DNA of 48,642 bases from Deltaproteobacteria bacterium (GCA_016219185.1 JACRBZ010000036.1:1-48642), one strand, 5' to 3'; counted from the first letter of the stretch, positions 7,976-17,237 are shown. Numbers and translations: made by a program. Notes: a model not told the origin generated them from the letters alone.

Positions 7976-8848
7976 ATGAATGTGAAACAGGTAATGGTTA
8001 TGGGCTCCGGCCTCATGGGAAGCGGGATTGCCCAGGTGTGCGCCCAGGCCGGGATCGGCGTGATCCTGACCGATGTCGCCGATGAAGCTCTGGACAAGGC
8101 CATGAAGAATATCGCCTGGTCCGTTGGAAAATTCGCCGAAAAGGGAAAGATTGCCGAAGACAAGGCCGCCGTTATGAAGCGGATTGTTGCAACCACGGAT
8201 GTTGCGGCCGGAAAAGACGTGGATCTTGCCATCGAGGCTATTTACGAGAACATGGAACTCAAGCAGGAAATCTTCCGGAAACTGGATGGGATCTGCGATC
8301 CCCGGACCCTGATTGCCAGCAACACCTCATCCATCCCCATCACGGAACTGGCTGCCGTCACCCAGAGGCCGGAAAAGGTTCTGGGCATTCATTTCTTCAG
8401 TCCGGTCCCGATGATGCAGGCGGTCGAGGTTATTAAGGGCGCATCCACTTCCGATGAAACCGCGCAAATCGGAAGAGACTTTGTCATCAAAATCGGCAAG
8501 GAACCGATCATGGTCGATCGGGATATTGCCGGATTCGTCATCAACCGGATCAATTTTCCTTCCACCATCGAGGCTATGAAACTGGTGGAGCAGGGGGTGG
8601 CGACCGTCGAGGACATCGACAAGGGGCTTCGCCTGGCTTCGGGAAGAAAAATGGGAATTTTTGAAACCGGAGACATGGTGGGCCTGGATATCACTTACGG
8701 GGCCATGATGTCGATTTACAAGGAAACCGGGGACCCCGCATTCTATCCGCCCCTCTTGCTCAGGCGCAAAGTCAAGGCAGGCCATCTGGGCCGAAAAACC
8801 GGCAAGGGCTGGTACACGTACAACGAAGACGGGACCCGAAAAGCATAA
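7976..8848 (+). CDS. hbd: 3-hydroxyacyl-CoA (3-hydroxybutyryl-CoA) dehydrogenase
   Basis: The enzyme oxidises a 3-hydroxyacyl-CoA to the 3-ketoacyl-CoA with NAD(P)+, or runs in reverse. The ATG at 7976 follows AGGAGAAGG; 290 aa is the usual length for the short monofunctional family. The Rossmann motif GSGLMGSG lies at residues 10-17. The catalytic His is His139 in GIHFFSP, with SNTSS upstream and the C-terminal dimer domain (GLDITYGAM, HLGRKTGKGWYTY). It is the first gene of the plus-strand operon and sits 12 bases before the acyl-CoA dehydrogenase start. hbd and paaH-type enzymes cannot be told apart by eye. Confidence 0.92.
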   Translation: MNVKQVMVMGSGLMGSGIAQVCAQAGIGVILTDVADEALDKAMKNIAWSVGKFAEKGKIAEDKAAVMKRIVATTDVAAGKDVDLAIEAIYENMELKQEIFRKLDGICDPRTLIASNTSSIPITELAAVTQRPEKVLGIHFFSPVPMMQAVEVIKGASTSDETAQIGRDFVIKIGKEPIMVDRDIAGFVINRINFPSTIEAMKLVEQGVATVEDIDKGLRLASGRKMGIFETGDMVGLDITYGAMMSIYKETGDPAFYPPLLLRRKVKAGHLGRKTGKGWYTYNEDGTRKA

Positions 8849-8860
8849 GGAAAAGTGAAA

Positions 8861-10648
8861 ATGGGACATTTCAAGGTTAACCAGAAGGATATTTACTTCA
8901 TATTGAAGGAACAGCTCAATTACGGTCATCTCTGTACCCTGGACCGTTACAGGGACCTGAACGAAAAAACCCTGGATCTGATGGTCAGCGAAGCCATCAG
9001 CTTTGCCAAGGGGGTTCTGGATCCCCTGAATGAAATCGGGGAAAGCCAGGGCGTGACATTTGACAAGGGCAAGGTTTCCTGCCCGCCGGAGTTCAAAAAA
9101 GCATTCAGGCAGTATGGGGCCGACGGCTGGACAGCCGCGGCAAGAGATCCGGAATACGGGGGCCAGGGCTTTCCACACATGATGCGCATCATTATCAACG
9201 ACATGATGTACGGGGCCTGTCAGTCCTTCAACATGGCTCCGAGTCTGACCCACGGCGCGGCCCATCTGATTGAAAGTTTCGGCACCGAAGACCTTAAAAA
9301 ACGGTTTGTTCCCGGAATGTTCAGCGGCGAATGGGCCGGCACCATGTGCCTGACCGAATCCAATGCCGGATCCAATCTGGCCGATCTCCAGACAACCGCG
9401 TACCGGGAAGGGGATCATTTTAAAATCAAGGGAACGAAAGTCTTCATATCCTGGGGAGATCATGATCTGACGGATAACATCATTCATCTGGTGCTGGCGC
9501 GGATTGATGGCGCACCCGATGGCGTCAGGGGGATTTCCCTTTTTGTCGTTCCGAAGATTCGCGTCAATGCGGATGGCTCCCTCGGGGAGTCAAACGATGT
9601 GGTCTGCGGATCGATTGAAGAAAAACTCGGTTTGCACGGCTCTCCGACAGCAGTGCTGAATTTCGGCGCTGCCGATGGGTGTATCGGCTACCTCTGCGGC
9701 AAGGAGAATAACGGCCTGGCCCACATGTTCCAGATGATGAATGCCGCAAGAATCAATACGGGCGTCAGCGGCATGACTCTTGCCGGCACAGCCTATCGAA
9801 ACGCCCTGGAATATACCCGGGAGCGCGTTCAAGGAAGGGACATTGCCCGGAGAAAAGAAGGCAACGTTGCCATCATCGATCACCCGGATGTGCGGCGTAT
9901 GCTGCTGTGGATGAAGGCCATGGTGGATGGCATGCGTTCCATGATCTATGCCGGCGCCTACTGGGCGGAGTTGTCCCTTGAGCTGCCGGACGGAAAGGAA
10001 AAGGATCGGTATCAGAATCTGGTGGATTTCACGACTCCCATCATCAAGGCCTACTGCTCGGACATGGGGTTCCGCGTATGCGAAACCGCCGTTCAGTGCC
10101 TTGGCGGCTATGGATTCTGCAAGGATTATCCGCTGGAGCAGTACCTGAGGGATGCCAAAATCATGTCGCTTTACGAGGGAACCAACGGGGTCCAGTCCAT
10201 GGATTTGATGGGACGGAAAATGACGATTCGGGACGGCGCGCCGTTTAATGCGTTCAAAACCGAAATCGATATTTTCTGCGAAAAACACCGGGAGCATCCG
10301 GAACTTGGCGACAGGGTCCGGGCACTTGCCGGTGTGGGGAAACAGCTCTGGGAAGCGGCCGGGGAACTGAAGCAGCGGATGACCTCGGATCCGCTTCAGT
10401 GGGCCTCCTATACCTATCCGGCCCTGATTGCTTTCGGGGAAGTCGCCATGGCCTGGCGTCTTCTGGATATGGCCATCATCGCCCATCCCGCTTCCAAGAA
10501 AAAAGGCAAGGAAAACGATTTTTTCAAGGGAAAGGTGCTTCAAGCCACTTTTTTTGTGGACATGACCCTGCCCCATACCCTGGCCACCATCGAAACCTGC
10601 TGCCGCCACGGCAGGGAGATCGTGGAAATTCCGGACAATGCATTTTGA
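8861..10648 (+). CDS. Large acyl-CoA dehydrogenase (DmdC-like family)
   Basis: This FAD enzyme introduces the 2,3 double bond in an acyl-CoA. At 595 aa it belongs to the long group with an extra C-terminal domain, often annotated 3-methylmercaptopropionyl-CoA dehydrogenase. Visible motifs are MCLTESNAGSNLADLQTTA (FAD and substrate binding), GTKVFISWGDHD, CGSIEEKLGLHGSPT and the catalytic Glu439 in LYEGTNGVQ. The ATG at 8861, preceded by AAGGA, is preferred to a GTG at 8855. Substrate cannot be read from sequence; operon partners suggest a short- or medium-chain acid, and the DMSP role of DmdC is not implied. A close relative lies at 33595-35409. Confidence 0.9.
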   Translation: MGHFKVNQKDIYFILKEQLNYGHLCTLDRYRDLNEKTLDLMVSEAISFAKGVLDPLNEIGESQGVTFDKGKVSCPPEFKKAFRQYGADGWTAAARDPEYGGQGFPHMMRIIINDMMYGACQSFNMAPSLTHGAAHLIESFGTEDLKKRFVPGMFSGEWAGTMCLTESNAGSNLADLQTTAYREGDHFKIKGTKVFISWGDHDLTDNIIHLVLARIDGAPDGVRGISLFVVPKIRVNADGSLGESNDVVCGSIEEKLGLHGSPTAVLNFGAADGCIGYLCGKENNGLAHMFQMMNAARINTGVSGMTLAGTAYRNALEYTRERVQGRDIARRKEGNVAIIDHPDVRRMLLWMKAMVDGMRSMIYAGAYWAELSLELPDGKEKDRYQNLVDFTTPIIKAYCSDMGFRVCETAVQCLGGYGFCKDYPLEQYLRDAKIMSLYEGTNGVQSMDLMGRKMTIRDGAPFNAFKTEIDIFCEKHREHPELGDRVRALAGVGKQLWEAAGELKQRMTSDPLQWASYTYPALIAFGEVAMAWRLLDMAIIAHPASKKKGKENDFFKGKVLQATFFVDMTLPHTLATIETCCRHGREIVEIPDNAF

Positions 10649-10749
10649 AAGCCGGAAGGTGAAGTTAAAGCCCATGATCTGCGGCTATTTTGCCAACTTT
10701 GAAATACAGATAGATCTTCCGGCGATATTGCCGGCAAGGAGGATAGAAT

Positions 10750-11937
10750 ATGAACACGAATATTAGTGATGTTGTGGTGGTCGATGCCGTGCGAACGGCT
10801 TTCGGGCGCGCCGGTGAAAAAGGTATTTTCTGGAACACGCGGGCCGAGGATCTGTCTGTTGCCGTGCTGAAGGCACTGATGGCAAGAAATCCCCGGGTAA
10901 AGCCGGGCGATATCGAAGATGTGATCTGGGGAGCAACGAACCAGATCAAGGAGCAGGGCGGAACCATCGGCAGGATGATCTCGATGCTGGCGGACTGGGG
11001 ATGGGAAATCCCCGGATGCTCGGTTGACCGCATGTGTGCGGGCGGACTGACCGCCACGGGCTTCGGCGTTTCCTACATCGCAAGCGGCATGGCCGATTGT
11101 TTGATCGCTGGCGGGGTCGAGCACATGGGGCATCTGCCCATGGGGTTCATGCGGGACAATCATCCCCGGTTCGAAGAAGTGATGGGAGATGCTTCTGCCT
11201 TTAACATGGGACAGACAGCCGAGAACATCCATGACCGGTTCCCCGAGTTTACAAAGGAAATGGCGGATGCGTACGCCGCGGCCTGTCAGAAAAAAGCCCA
11301 TCAGGCCATTTCATCCGGCAAAATGAAGAATATGATCATCCCCATCGATGTGGAGATGGCGGACGGAACCCGGCTTACGGCGGACAAGGATCAGCATCCG
11401 CGGCCGGAAACCACGGTCGAAACCCTCGCAGCGCTGAAAACCCCGTTCCGGGAACAGGGCGGACGGGTATCTGCCGGAAATGCTTCGGGTTTGAACGACG
11501 GGGCTGCTGCGGTACTTTTGATGAGTGCATCCAAGGCCAAAACTTTGGGACTTACGCCGAGCATGCGATGGGTGTCCACCGGAATTGCCGGCGTGGATCC
11601 GAGAATCATGGGCACGGCCCCGGTTCCGGCCACCCTGAAAGCACTTGCAAAGGCCGGTCTGACCATGAAGGATATCGACATCATCGAGGTCAACGAGGCA
11701 TTTGCCGTTCAGGCCCTTTATGATCTGGACCGGTTGGGGCTGAAAGCCGATGATCCTCGGGTCAATATCTGGGGCGGAGCCATTGCTTACGGGCATCCGC
11801 TGGCGTCATCGGGACCGCGCCTGATTGCCTTCATGGCCGGGCTGTTCAAGGAAAACCCCAAGGCCCGTTATGGTCTAACCACCATGTGCGTGGGTCGGGG
11901 CCAGGGATATTCGATGATATGGGAAAACATGAATTGA
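10750..11937 (+). CDS. Acetyl-CoA acetyltransferase / 3-ketoacyl-CoA thiolase
   Basis: The enzyme cleaves a 3-ketoacyl-CoA to acetyl-CoA plus a shortened acyl-CoA. At 395 aa it has the thiolase triad: nucleophile Cys96 (VDRMCAGG), His349 (YGHPLASSG) and the second Cys380 (TMCVGRGQG), plus VNEAFAVQ. GGAGG lies just before the ATG. A small hairpin CCGGC/GCCGG sits immediately upstream and could influence translation. It is the third gene of the operon, between the acyl-CoA dehydrogenase and the CoA-transferase. A second thiolase of slightly different type is at 35690-36940. Confidence 0.93.
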   Translation: MNTNISDVVVVDAVRTAFGRAGEKGIFWNTRAEDLSVAVLKALMARNPRVKPGDIEDVIWGATNQIKEQGGTIGRMISMLADWGWEIPGCSVDRMCAGGLTATGFGVSYIASGMADCLIAGGVEHMGHLPMGFMRDNHPRFEEVMGDASAFNMGQTAENIHDRFPEFTKEMADAYAAACQKKAHQAISSGKMKNMIIPIDVEMADGTRLTADKDQHPRPETTVETLAALKTPFREQGGRVSAGNASGLNDGAAAVLLMSASKAKTLGLTPSMRWVSTGIAGVDPRIMGTAPVPATLKALAKAGLTMKDIDIIEVNEAFAVQALYDLDRLGLKADDPRVNIWGGAIAYGHPLASSGPRLIAFMAGLFKENPKARYGLTTMCVGRGQGYSMIWENMN

Positions 11938-11958
11938 TAGGCATCCGGAGAAAAACTT

Positions 11959-13350
11959 ATGGGAAATCGATTTGAAAAGGAATACAGCGACAGGCTGATC
12001 TCGGCGGAACAGGCCGCCGGATTGGTAAAATCCGGAGACAGCATCCATTTCGGCGGCGCCGCAAATGTGGCGACCGTGATTGACAAATACCTGGCCAAAA
12101 GAAAAACCGAACTGGAGAACGTTACCATACGTTCCTACATCGATACGGCCAGGTACCAGATCTTCGATGCCGACCCCGAAGGCGATGTGTTTAAATGGCA
12201 CAGCGGATTTGTTCTGGGGTTTACCCGCGAGCAGTCCAAAAAACGCGGGATTGGCGTCTATATTCCCAGCACCTGGCATAATGTGCCCGCATTTATCCGA
12301 AGCAGTCTGAAATTTGATATCTTCTTTCTGGTAACCGCGCCGATGGATTCGGCCGGATATTTCAATTTCGGTCTGACCGTTGGTGAAACCATGGCCATTG
12401 CGGATGTGGCGGACAAAATCGTTGTCATTGTCCGGAAGGACATGCCGACGATTTTCGGTGGTCACGAAGAGACCATTCACATCTCGCGGGTGGCCCATGT
12501 TGTCGAAGACGAAGAATTTGAAACCTTTTGCCTGCCGATGGCCAAAGCCGCGCCGCAGGATAAAATGATCGCCGAGAACATCCTGGGGGCAAACCTGATC
12601 AAAAACGGATCGACGCTGCAGATCGGCATCGGCGGACTTCCCAATTCGGTTCTGGACCTGCTGAAAGACGGCGGATTCAAAAACTGCGGTTTTCACACCG
12701 AGATGCTGACTGAAAAGATGCTGGATCTGATCGAGGCAGGAGTTGTCACCAACAGTGAAAAGAAGATGGACAGATTCAAATCCGTCTTCGCCTTTTGTCT
12801 GGGAAGCCGGAAATTGTACGATTTTGCAAATCGCAATCCCGCCTTTGCCACGTATCCGGTCAGCTACACCAATAGCCCCCTGGTCATTGCCGGCCAGCCG
12901 AACATGTTTTCCCTGAACAGCGCGGCCCAGGTGGACCTGACCGGGCAGATCGCCTCCGAGCAGATCGGCGGCGACAGGCCGGTTCAGATCAGCGGTACCG
13001 GCGGACAACTCGACTTTGTCATGGGCACCATGCTGTCTCATGACGGAAACGGGGTCAGCGTGATCGCCCTTTACTCGGAGCACAAGGGAATATCCAAAAT
13101 TGTTCCCATGCTTCCCAAGGGCGCCAATGTCACGGTTCCCAGGTCCATGGTGGATCATGTGGCAACGGAATGGGGAATTGCCCGCCTGCGGGGCCTGACG
13201 ATCGGGCAACGGGCCAGGGCATTGATTGCCATCGCCCATCCCAAAAACCGGGAGGCCCTGGAAAAAGAGGCAAAAGACGCCGGACTGCTTCCTTACACAC
13301 GCGCCACGGACAGCAAGTTGCCCAGAGGGGTAATCGTCCATAAAGAATAG
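11959..13350 (+). CDS. Acyl-CoA:carboxylate CoA-transferase (AbfT/acetyl-CoA hydrolase family)
   Basis: The enzyme probably moves CoA between a carboxylic acid and acetyl-CoA or another acyl-CoA, activating the substrate without ATP. At 463 aa the protein has both family halves: an N-terminal domain starting DRLISAEQAAGLVKSGDSIH and a C-terminal domain with LQIGIGGLPNSV, GFHTEM and NSAAQVDLTGQIASE. Glu248 in HTEM is the likely catalytic glutamate by analogy with 4-hydroxybutyrate CoA-transferase. The family includes butyryl-, 4-hydroxybutyryl- and propionyl-CoA transferases, so the substrate is open. It lies 21 bases after the thiolase in the same operon. Confidence 0.85.
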   Translation: MGNRFEKEYSDRLISAEQAAGLVKSGDSIHFGGAANVATVIDKYLAKRKTELENVTIRSYIDTARYQIFDADPEGDVFKWHSGFVLGFTREQSKKRGIGVYIPSTWHNVPAFIRSSLKFDIFFLVTAPMDSAGYFNFGLTVGETMAIADVADKIVVIVRKDMPTIFGGHEETIHISRVAHVVEDEEFETFCLPMAKAAPQDKMIAENILGANLIKNGSTLQIGIGGLPNSVLDLLKDGGFKNCGFHTEMLTEKMLDLIEAGVVTNSEKKMDRFKSVFAFCLGSRKLYDFANRNPAFATYPVSYTNSPLVIAGQPNMFSLNSAAQVDLTGQIASEQIGGDRPVQISGTGGQLDFVMGTMLSHDGNGVSVIALYSEHKGISKIVPMLPKGANVTVPRSMVDHVATEWGIARLRGLTIGQRARALIAIAHPKNREALEKEAKDAGLLPYTRATDSKLPRGVIVHKE

Positions 13351-13495
13351 TACATGGCCTCTACAGATTTTTCGGATACCGCAAGGCCAGCCGTTAGCAT
13401 TGACGAAACGGACATAAATCAGTCAGGAGATGAGTCATAATTCAAACTTATTCCATTCAACATGTAAACGCAGCATTACCAATTCGGAGGGATAA

Positions 13496-14752
13496 ATGAC
13501 AACCGGAGAAAAGATGGACAAAATGGGGTGGCGGGTGACGATTGCGATTGTCCTTGCCATGATTGTAGACGGACTTGACCTTCAGGTGCTGGCGCTTGCG
13601 ATGCCAAGCTTCATGAAAGAGTTGAAAATGTCCCCTATCATGACCGGTGCCCTCAGCACCTATACGCTGATCGGGATGGGCTTGGGGGGGATTTTTGCTG
13701 GCTGGACGTCGGATCGCGTCGGCCGGGTCCGCGTAACATGGTGGTCCATCCTGTTGTTCTCCATATGCACGGGAGTTATCGGCATGGCCAATCAATATTG
13801 GCAGATCGCCGTCATGCGATTCATCTCCGGGCTGGGTCTTGGCGCCGTCTATATGATCGGCAACCTTCTGGTTGCCGAGTATGTCCCGACGCGGATCCGC
13901 AATACGGTCCTCAGCATCGTCATGGCGGGCTGGTCCGTGGGTTATGTGATCGCCGCCCTGATTTCGGGATACGTCATGCCCAAATGGGGCTGGCGGCCCA
14001 TGTTCTTGATCGCGGTTGTCCCCGGGTTCATTTGCCTTTTCCTGATGCGCGGACTGACCGATCCGCCCAGTTGGTTTGCGGCACGCGAGGCGGCCCGCAA
14101 CAATCCGAAAAAGAAAAATGAGTTTGGAATCATCTGGAAAGATAAAAAGCTCCGGTCGATATTTCTTCTCTGGAGTTTTGCGTCACTTGGCCTGCAATAC
14201 GGCTACTACGGGGCGAACACCTGGCTTCCGAGCTATCTGGTCAAGGATCTTGGCGTGGATCTGAAAAGCATGGGCTGGTATCTGGCCACAACTTATGCCA
14301 CGGGGATTTTCTTTAAATCGCTTGTCGGCTGGTTGGGCGATAAATTCGGACGGCGGGTGATGTGGGTTGTTACGGGGATCACGGTTGCCATATATATTCC
14401 TTTGGTCATGAATTTTGCCACGAAATCAAACGTTGCCTATCTTCTGCTGGTTTTCGGGGGGCTCTACGGAGCACCTTATGCCATTTTCGCCACCTATCTG
14501 AGTGAAAGTTTTCCCACATCGGTTCGTGGTACCGCCATGGCAACTTCCTATAATCTGGGCCGGGTGGGTTCGATTATTTCTCCGGTGCTGATCGGTTGGG
14601 CAGCCACCAATTATTCCATTGGCGCCGGTATCGCCACCTGTGGTATAGCTTATCTGATGTGTGCCTTGCTTCCCGGCATTTTCATCCAGGAAAAAATGTA
14701 TGATCCCAGAGCCGTTGTTGTTGATCCGGTGGCAACGGGTGAAGCATCCTAG
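13496..14752 (+). CDS. MFS transporter, aromatic acid:H+ symporter (AAHS)-like
   Basis: This is a 418-aa inner-membrane carrier with about twelve hydrophobic helices. Helix 1 has the DGLDLQ motif typical of the AAHS family. The loop motif GGIFAGWTSDRVGRVRV between helices 2 and 3 is MFS signature A, and a second copy, LVGWLGDKFGRRVM, starts the second half. A strong ribosome site GGAGG precedes the ATG. Its place inside the acyl-CoA operon suggests that it imports the carboxylic acid degraded by the neighbouring enzymes. The 145-bp gap from the CoA-transferase could hold an internal promoter; only a weak sigma-54-like sequence was noted there. Confidence 0.85.
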   Translation: MTTGEKMDKMGWRVTIAIVLAMIVDGLDLQVLALAMPSFMKELKMSPIMTGALSTYTLIGMGLGGIFAGWTSDRVGRVRVTWWSILLFSICTGVIGMANQYWQIAVMRFISGLGLGAVYMIGNLLVAEYVPTRIRNTVLSIVMAGWSVGYVIAALISGYVMPKWGWRPMFLIAVVPGFICLFLMRGLTDPPSWFAAREAARNNPKKKNEFGIIWKDKKLRSIFLLWSFASLGLQYGYYGANTWLPSYLVKDLGVDLKSMGWYLATTYATGIFFKSLVGWLGDKFGRRVMWVVTGITVAIYIPLVMNFATKSNVAYLLLVFGGLYGAPYAIFATYLSESFPTSVRGTAMATSYNLGRVGSIISPVLIGWAATNYSIGAGIATCGIAYLMCALLPGIFIQEKMYDPRAVVVDPVATGEAS

Positions 14753-14763
14753 TTTTGAATCAG

Positions 14764-14791
14764 GCCCGTGCAACCGCAAGGCTGCACGGGC
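14764..14791 (+). terminator. Intergenic hairpin after the transporter gene
   Basis: GCCCGTGCA (14764-14772) and TGCACGGGC (14783-14791) form a 9-bp G/C-rich stem with a 10-base loop just after the transporter stop. No T-run follows, so it is more likely an attenuator or mRNA-stabilising stem than a full terminator. Confidence 0.4.
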
Positions 14792-14833
14792 AGCCAAAAT
14801 TTCGATCAAGCTGTAACGTAAAGGAGAATATAA

Positions 14834-15607
14834 TTGCCTTCATACCAGAACATAAAATTCGATTTGAACGGGCATATCGCCATCATCACCATCGATCACC
14901 CGCCTGCCAATACCTGGAATCTGGCGACATTGAATGAATTCGAGGATGCAGTCGGTATTGTGGAAAACGACAGCAATGTCCGGGTCCTTATCCTTACCGG
15001 CGCTGGCGAGAAGTGCTTTTCAGCCGGTTTTGATGTCAGCGATTCCGCAAATTCGCCCATCATCAGCCCCAAGGCACGCACGCTGTGGCGAAGGATCGAT
15101 CGCTTCTCCAAACCCGTCATCGCCGCCATCAACGGCCATGCACTCGGCGGCGGGCTGGAACTGGCCATTTCCTGCCACTTCAGGATCATGGCGGATGCGC
15201 CCAAGGCCATGATCGGCCTTACGGAACTCAATCTCGGCATTATTCCCGGCTGGGGGGGCTCTCAGCGCCTTTCGCGGATCGTGGGCCGATCCAGGGCACT
15301 GGAAATGATCCTGATGAGCAAAAAAGTCTCCGCTACGCAGGCATTTGAGATCGGGCTCGTCAACCAACTCTCCGCACCCGAAGCGCTGATGGACGATGCG
15401 CTGGCCTTTGCGGGAGTATTGGCCGCCCGCCCGCCGATCGCCGTGCGCTGCGTTCTGGACGCTATTTCCGCAGGGCTGTACGAAGGACTCGATGCCGGGC
15501 TGGATGTGGAAGCCCAAGGCAGCGCAACGGTTCGAAGCAGTGAAGACTGCAAGGAAGGCTTTACCGCCTTTCTGGAAAAACGAAAACCGGTTTTTACCGG
15601 CAAATAA
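14834..15607 (+). CDS. Enoyl-CoA hydratase
   Basis: This crotonase-fold enzyme adds water to a 2-enoyl-CoA. The start is a TTG at 14834 preceded by AAGGAGAA at good spacing; the 257-aa length is normal. Both catalytic glutamates are visible: Glu109 in GGGLELAIS and Glu131 in LTELNLGIIPGWGG. The oxyanion-hole segment AGFDVSD is also present, which supports hydratase rather than isomerase activity. It follows the transporter and precedes the Fe-S reductase by 12 bases, supplying the hydration step missing from the first half of the operon. Confidence 0.9.
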   Translation: MPSYQNIKFDLNGHIAIITIDHPPANTWNLATLNEFEDAVGIVENDSNVRVLILTGAGEKCFSAGFDVSDSANSPIISPKARTLWRRIDRFSKPVIAAINGHALGGGLELAISCHFRIMADAPKAMIGLTELNLGIIPGWGGSQRLSRIVGRSRALEMILMSKKVSATQAFEIGLVNQLSAPEALMDDALAFAGVLAARPPIAVRCVLDAISAGLYEGLDAGLDVEAQGSATVRSSEDCKEGFTAFLEKRKPVFTGK

Positions 15608-15619
15608 ACGGAGTTTTCA

Positions 15620-16768
15620 ATGAGCATCTTGTTTGAATCCATGAAAATCGGTGGGCTGCGGCTGCGCAATCGCTTTGTCCGGTCAGCCACCTACGACGGC
15701 TGCGCGGATAAGGCTGGCCATGTCACTGAAAAACAGATCCGTCTTTTTGAAGAACTGGCAAGGGGTGGGGTGGGCCTGATCGTGAGCGGCATTGCCAGCG
15801 TCCATGCTTCGGGCCGGATTTCCGCCTTTCAGAATATCGTCAGCGATGATTCAGCCATACCCGGACTGAAAAAACTCGTGGATGCGGCCAATTCCCACGG
15901 CGCCGGAATCGCCATGCAGCTCTTTCATGGCGGCAGGGAATCGTCCGTGTATCAGAAACATAAAAAATCCGAAGCCATTTCGCCGTCCGTGATTGCAAAC
16001 GATCCTTATTGTGATCTGGAGCACCGGGCCATGACGGAAGATGAAATCTTCGAAGTCATCCAGGCTTTCGGTGATGCCGCCGTCAGGGCCAGAGCCGCGG
16101 GGTTTGACGCCGTTCAGGTCCACGGTGCCCATGCCTATCTGCCCAGTCAGTTTTTATCTCCTTTTACCAACCAGCGCACCGATGCCTGGGGAGGCAGCCC
16201 GGAAAAACGGCTGCGTTTTCTTCACGAAATCTACAAGGATATTCGAAAAAAGGTTGGCGATGATTATCCGGTGATGATTAAAATCGGGGTTGCGGACGGA
16301 TTTGCCGGCGGGCTTGAATTCTCTGAAGGCAAAGCCGCCGCTGTTCGCTGCGCCGAGTGGGGGTTTGATGCCATCGAAATCAGCCAGGGTCTTCGGGGAA
16401 AGCGATACAGCCAGACGGAATTCCGAACAAAGATCAAGGGTCCGGATCAGGAAGGGTATTTCAGATCCTGGTGCAGGGAAATCAAGGAAGCGGTCAAGGT
16501 TCCCGTGATGATGGTCGGCGGTTTGAGAAGAATCGAGATGATGGAGGAAGTCATCCGGAACCGGGATGCGGATTATATTTCCCTGTGCCGGCCCCTGATC
16601 CGGGAGCCGGACATCATCAGCCGGTGGGAAAAAGGGCAGGGCGCTTATCCAACCTGCGTATCCTGCAACCTTTGTTTTGAAGCGCTGCTCAAAGGTAAAC
16701 CCCTTAACTGTGTTCACCAGTTGTCAGTGAACAAAAAAAAGGATGCGCAGCCTGAGAACTGCCCATGA
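15620..16768 (+). CDS. Old-yellow-enzyme-type flavin reductase with 4Fe-4S motif, no FAD/NAD domain
   Basis: This 382-aa TIM-barrel FMN oxidoreductase resembles the N-terminal half of 2,4-dienoyl-CoA reductase or trimethylamine dehydrogenase. It shows QLFHGGR, VHGAHAYLPSQFLSP and TDAWGGSPEKR. At the C terminus Cys346, Cys349, Cys352 and Cys364 are spaced CX2CX2CX11C, the 4Fe-4S ligand pattern of those enzymes. The usual FAD/NAD(P)H domains of about 300 residues are absent, so electrons must come from a separate partner. As last gene of the operon it may reduce an unsaturated acyl-CoA or ring intermediate. Confidence 0.85.
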   Translation: MSILFESMKIGGLRLRNRFVRSATYDGCADKAGHVTEKQIRLFEELARGGVGLIVSGIASVHASGRISAFQNIVSDDSAIPGLKKLVDAANSHGAGIAMQLFHGGRESSVYQKHKKSEAISPSVIANDPYCDLEHRAMTEDEIFEVIQAFGDAAVRARAAGFDAVQVHGAHAYLPSQFLSPFTNQRTDAWGGSPEKRLRFLHEIYKDIRKKVGDDYPVMIKIGVADGFAGGLEFSEGKAAAVRCAEWGFDAIEISQGLRGKRYSQTEFRTKIKGPDQEGYFRSWCREIKEAVKVPVMMVGGLRRIEMMEEVIRNRDADYISLCRPLIREPDIISRWEKGQGAYPTCVSCNLCFEALLKGKPLNCVHQLSVNKKKDAQPENCP

Positions 16769-16813
16769 AATCCCTGCTCCCTTTGTCCGGGTTCAAGGCC
16801 GCTGTCTCTATTT

Positions 16814-17146
16814 TCAACACGTCTTTAAATTGCAGACAGCAAAACCCTGCCACTCGTTCAAGGGGCGCTGCGATGTGAGAATGAAGCCGCTTCTTCCGGC
16901 TTCATTGGCACAAGAGATGGAAACTTCGCCGATCAGGGCAAAAACCTCGGGACTCATGAGAAATGTCAAATCGTCCACTTCCTCAACGAGATCCGTAGCG
17001 TCGGCCGCATCCGGCCTCAGCCCCAGAGATGCATCGCAACACCCCGTCGAACAGATTTCGATCCGAACAAAAGGTCGGAGCTTTCTCTCGAACAACTCCG
17101 ACAGGATAGTCTGATAGGCGGGTGGATCCAGTTTCACGATGGACAT
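16814..17146 (-). CDS. HesB-like (IscA-related) small protein
   Basis: This 110-aa protein is distantly related to A-type Fe-S carriers. It starts with ATG at 17146 after AGGAA and has the family layout: N-terminal helix (YQTILSELFERK), strand VRIEICSTGCCDASLGL, then LVEEVDDLTFLMSP and a C-terminal strand region ending FAVC. The Cys-Cys pair in STGCCDA is conserved in the HesB-related subgroup, some of whose members use selenocysteine. Classical IscA C-terminal CGC is missing. It converges with the Fe-S reductase gene 45 bases away and might help its cluster or act as a redox carrier; the role is inferred. Confidence 0.7.
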   Translation of the reverse strand: MSIVKLDPPAYQTILSELFERKLRPFVRIEICSTGCCDASLGLRPDAADATDLVEEVDDLTFLMSPEVFALIGEVSISCANEAGRSGFILTSQRPLNEWQGFAVCNLKTC

Positions 17147-17179
17147 AATTCATTTCCTCATATTGTGATTCAGGTAAAG

Positions 17180-17226
17180 AAATACAAGAGAACAGGGAGC
17201 AATCCGACCTGATCTCTTGTATTTTT
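17180..17226 (-). terminator. Terminator-like hairpin after the ALDH/ADH fusion gene
   Basis: AAATACAAGAGA (17180-17191) and TCTCTTGTATTT (17213-17224) are perfect 12-base arms with a 21-base loop. The minus strand continues into CTTT and the plus strand into TTTTC. It lies between the fusion gene's stop and the HesB-like gene and could stop transcripts from either side. Confidence 0.55.
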
Positions 17227-17237
17227 CGATCAGGTGC

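Noticed and set aside
8327..13341. Long open frames on the minus strand opposite the acyl-CoA operon (for example 8327-9487, 9590-10675, 11875-13341)
   Set aside because: They lie fully antisense to well-recognised genes, are His/Gly/Pro-rich and have no motifs. They result from high G+C codon bias.
13384..13402. Sigma-54-like sequence before the transporter gene
   Set aside because: GG and GC have ten-base spacing, but both -24 and -12 boxes deviate from consensus and no palindrome lies upstream.
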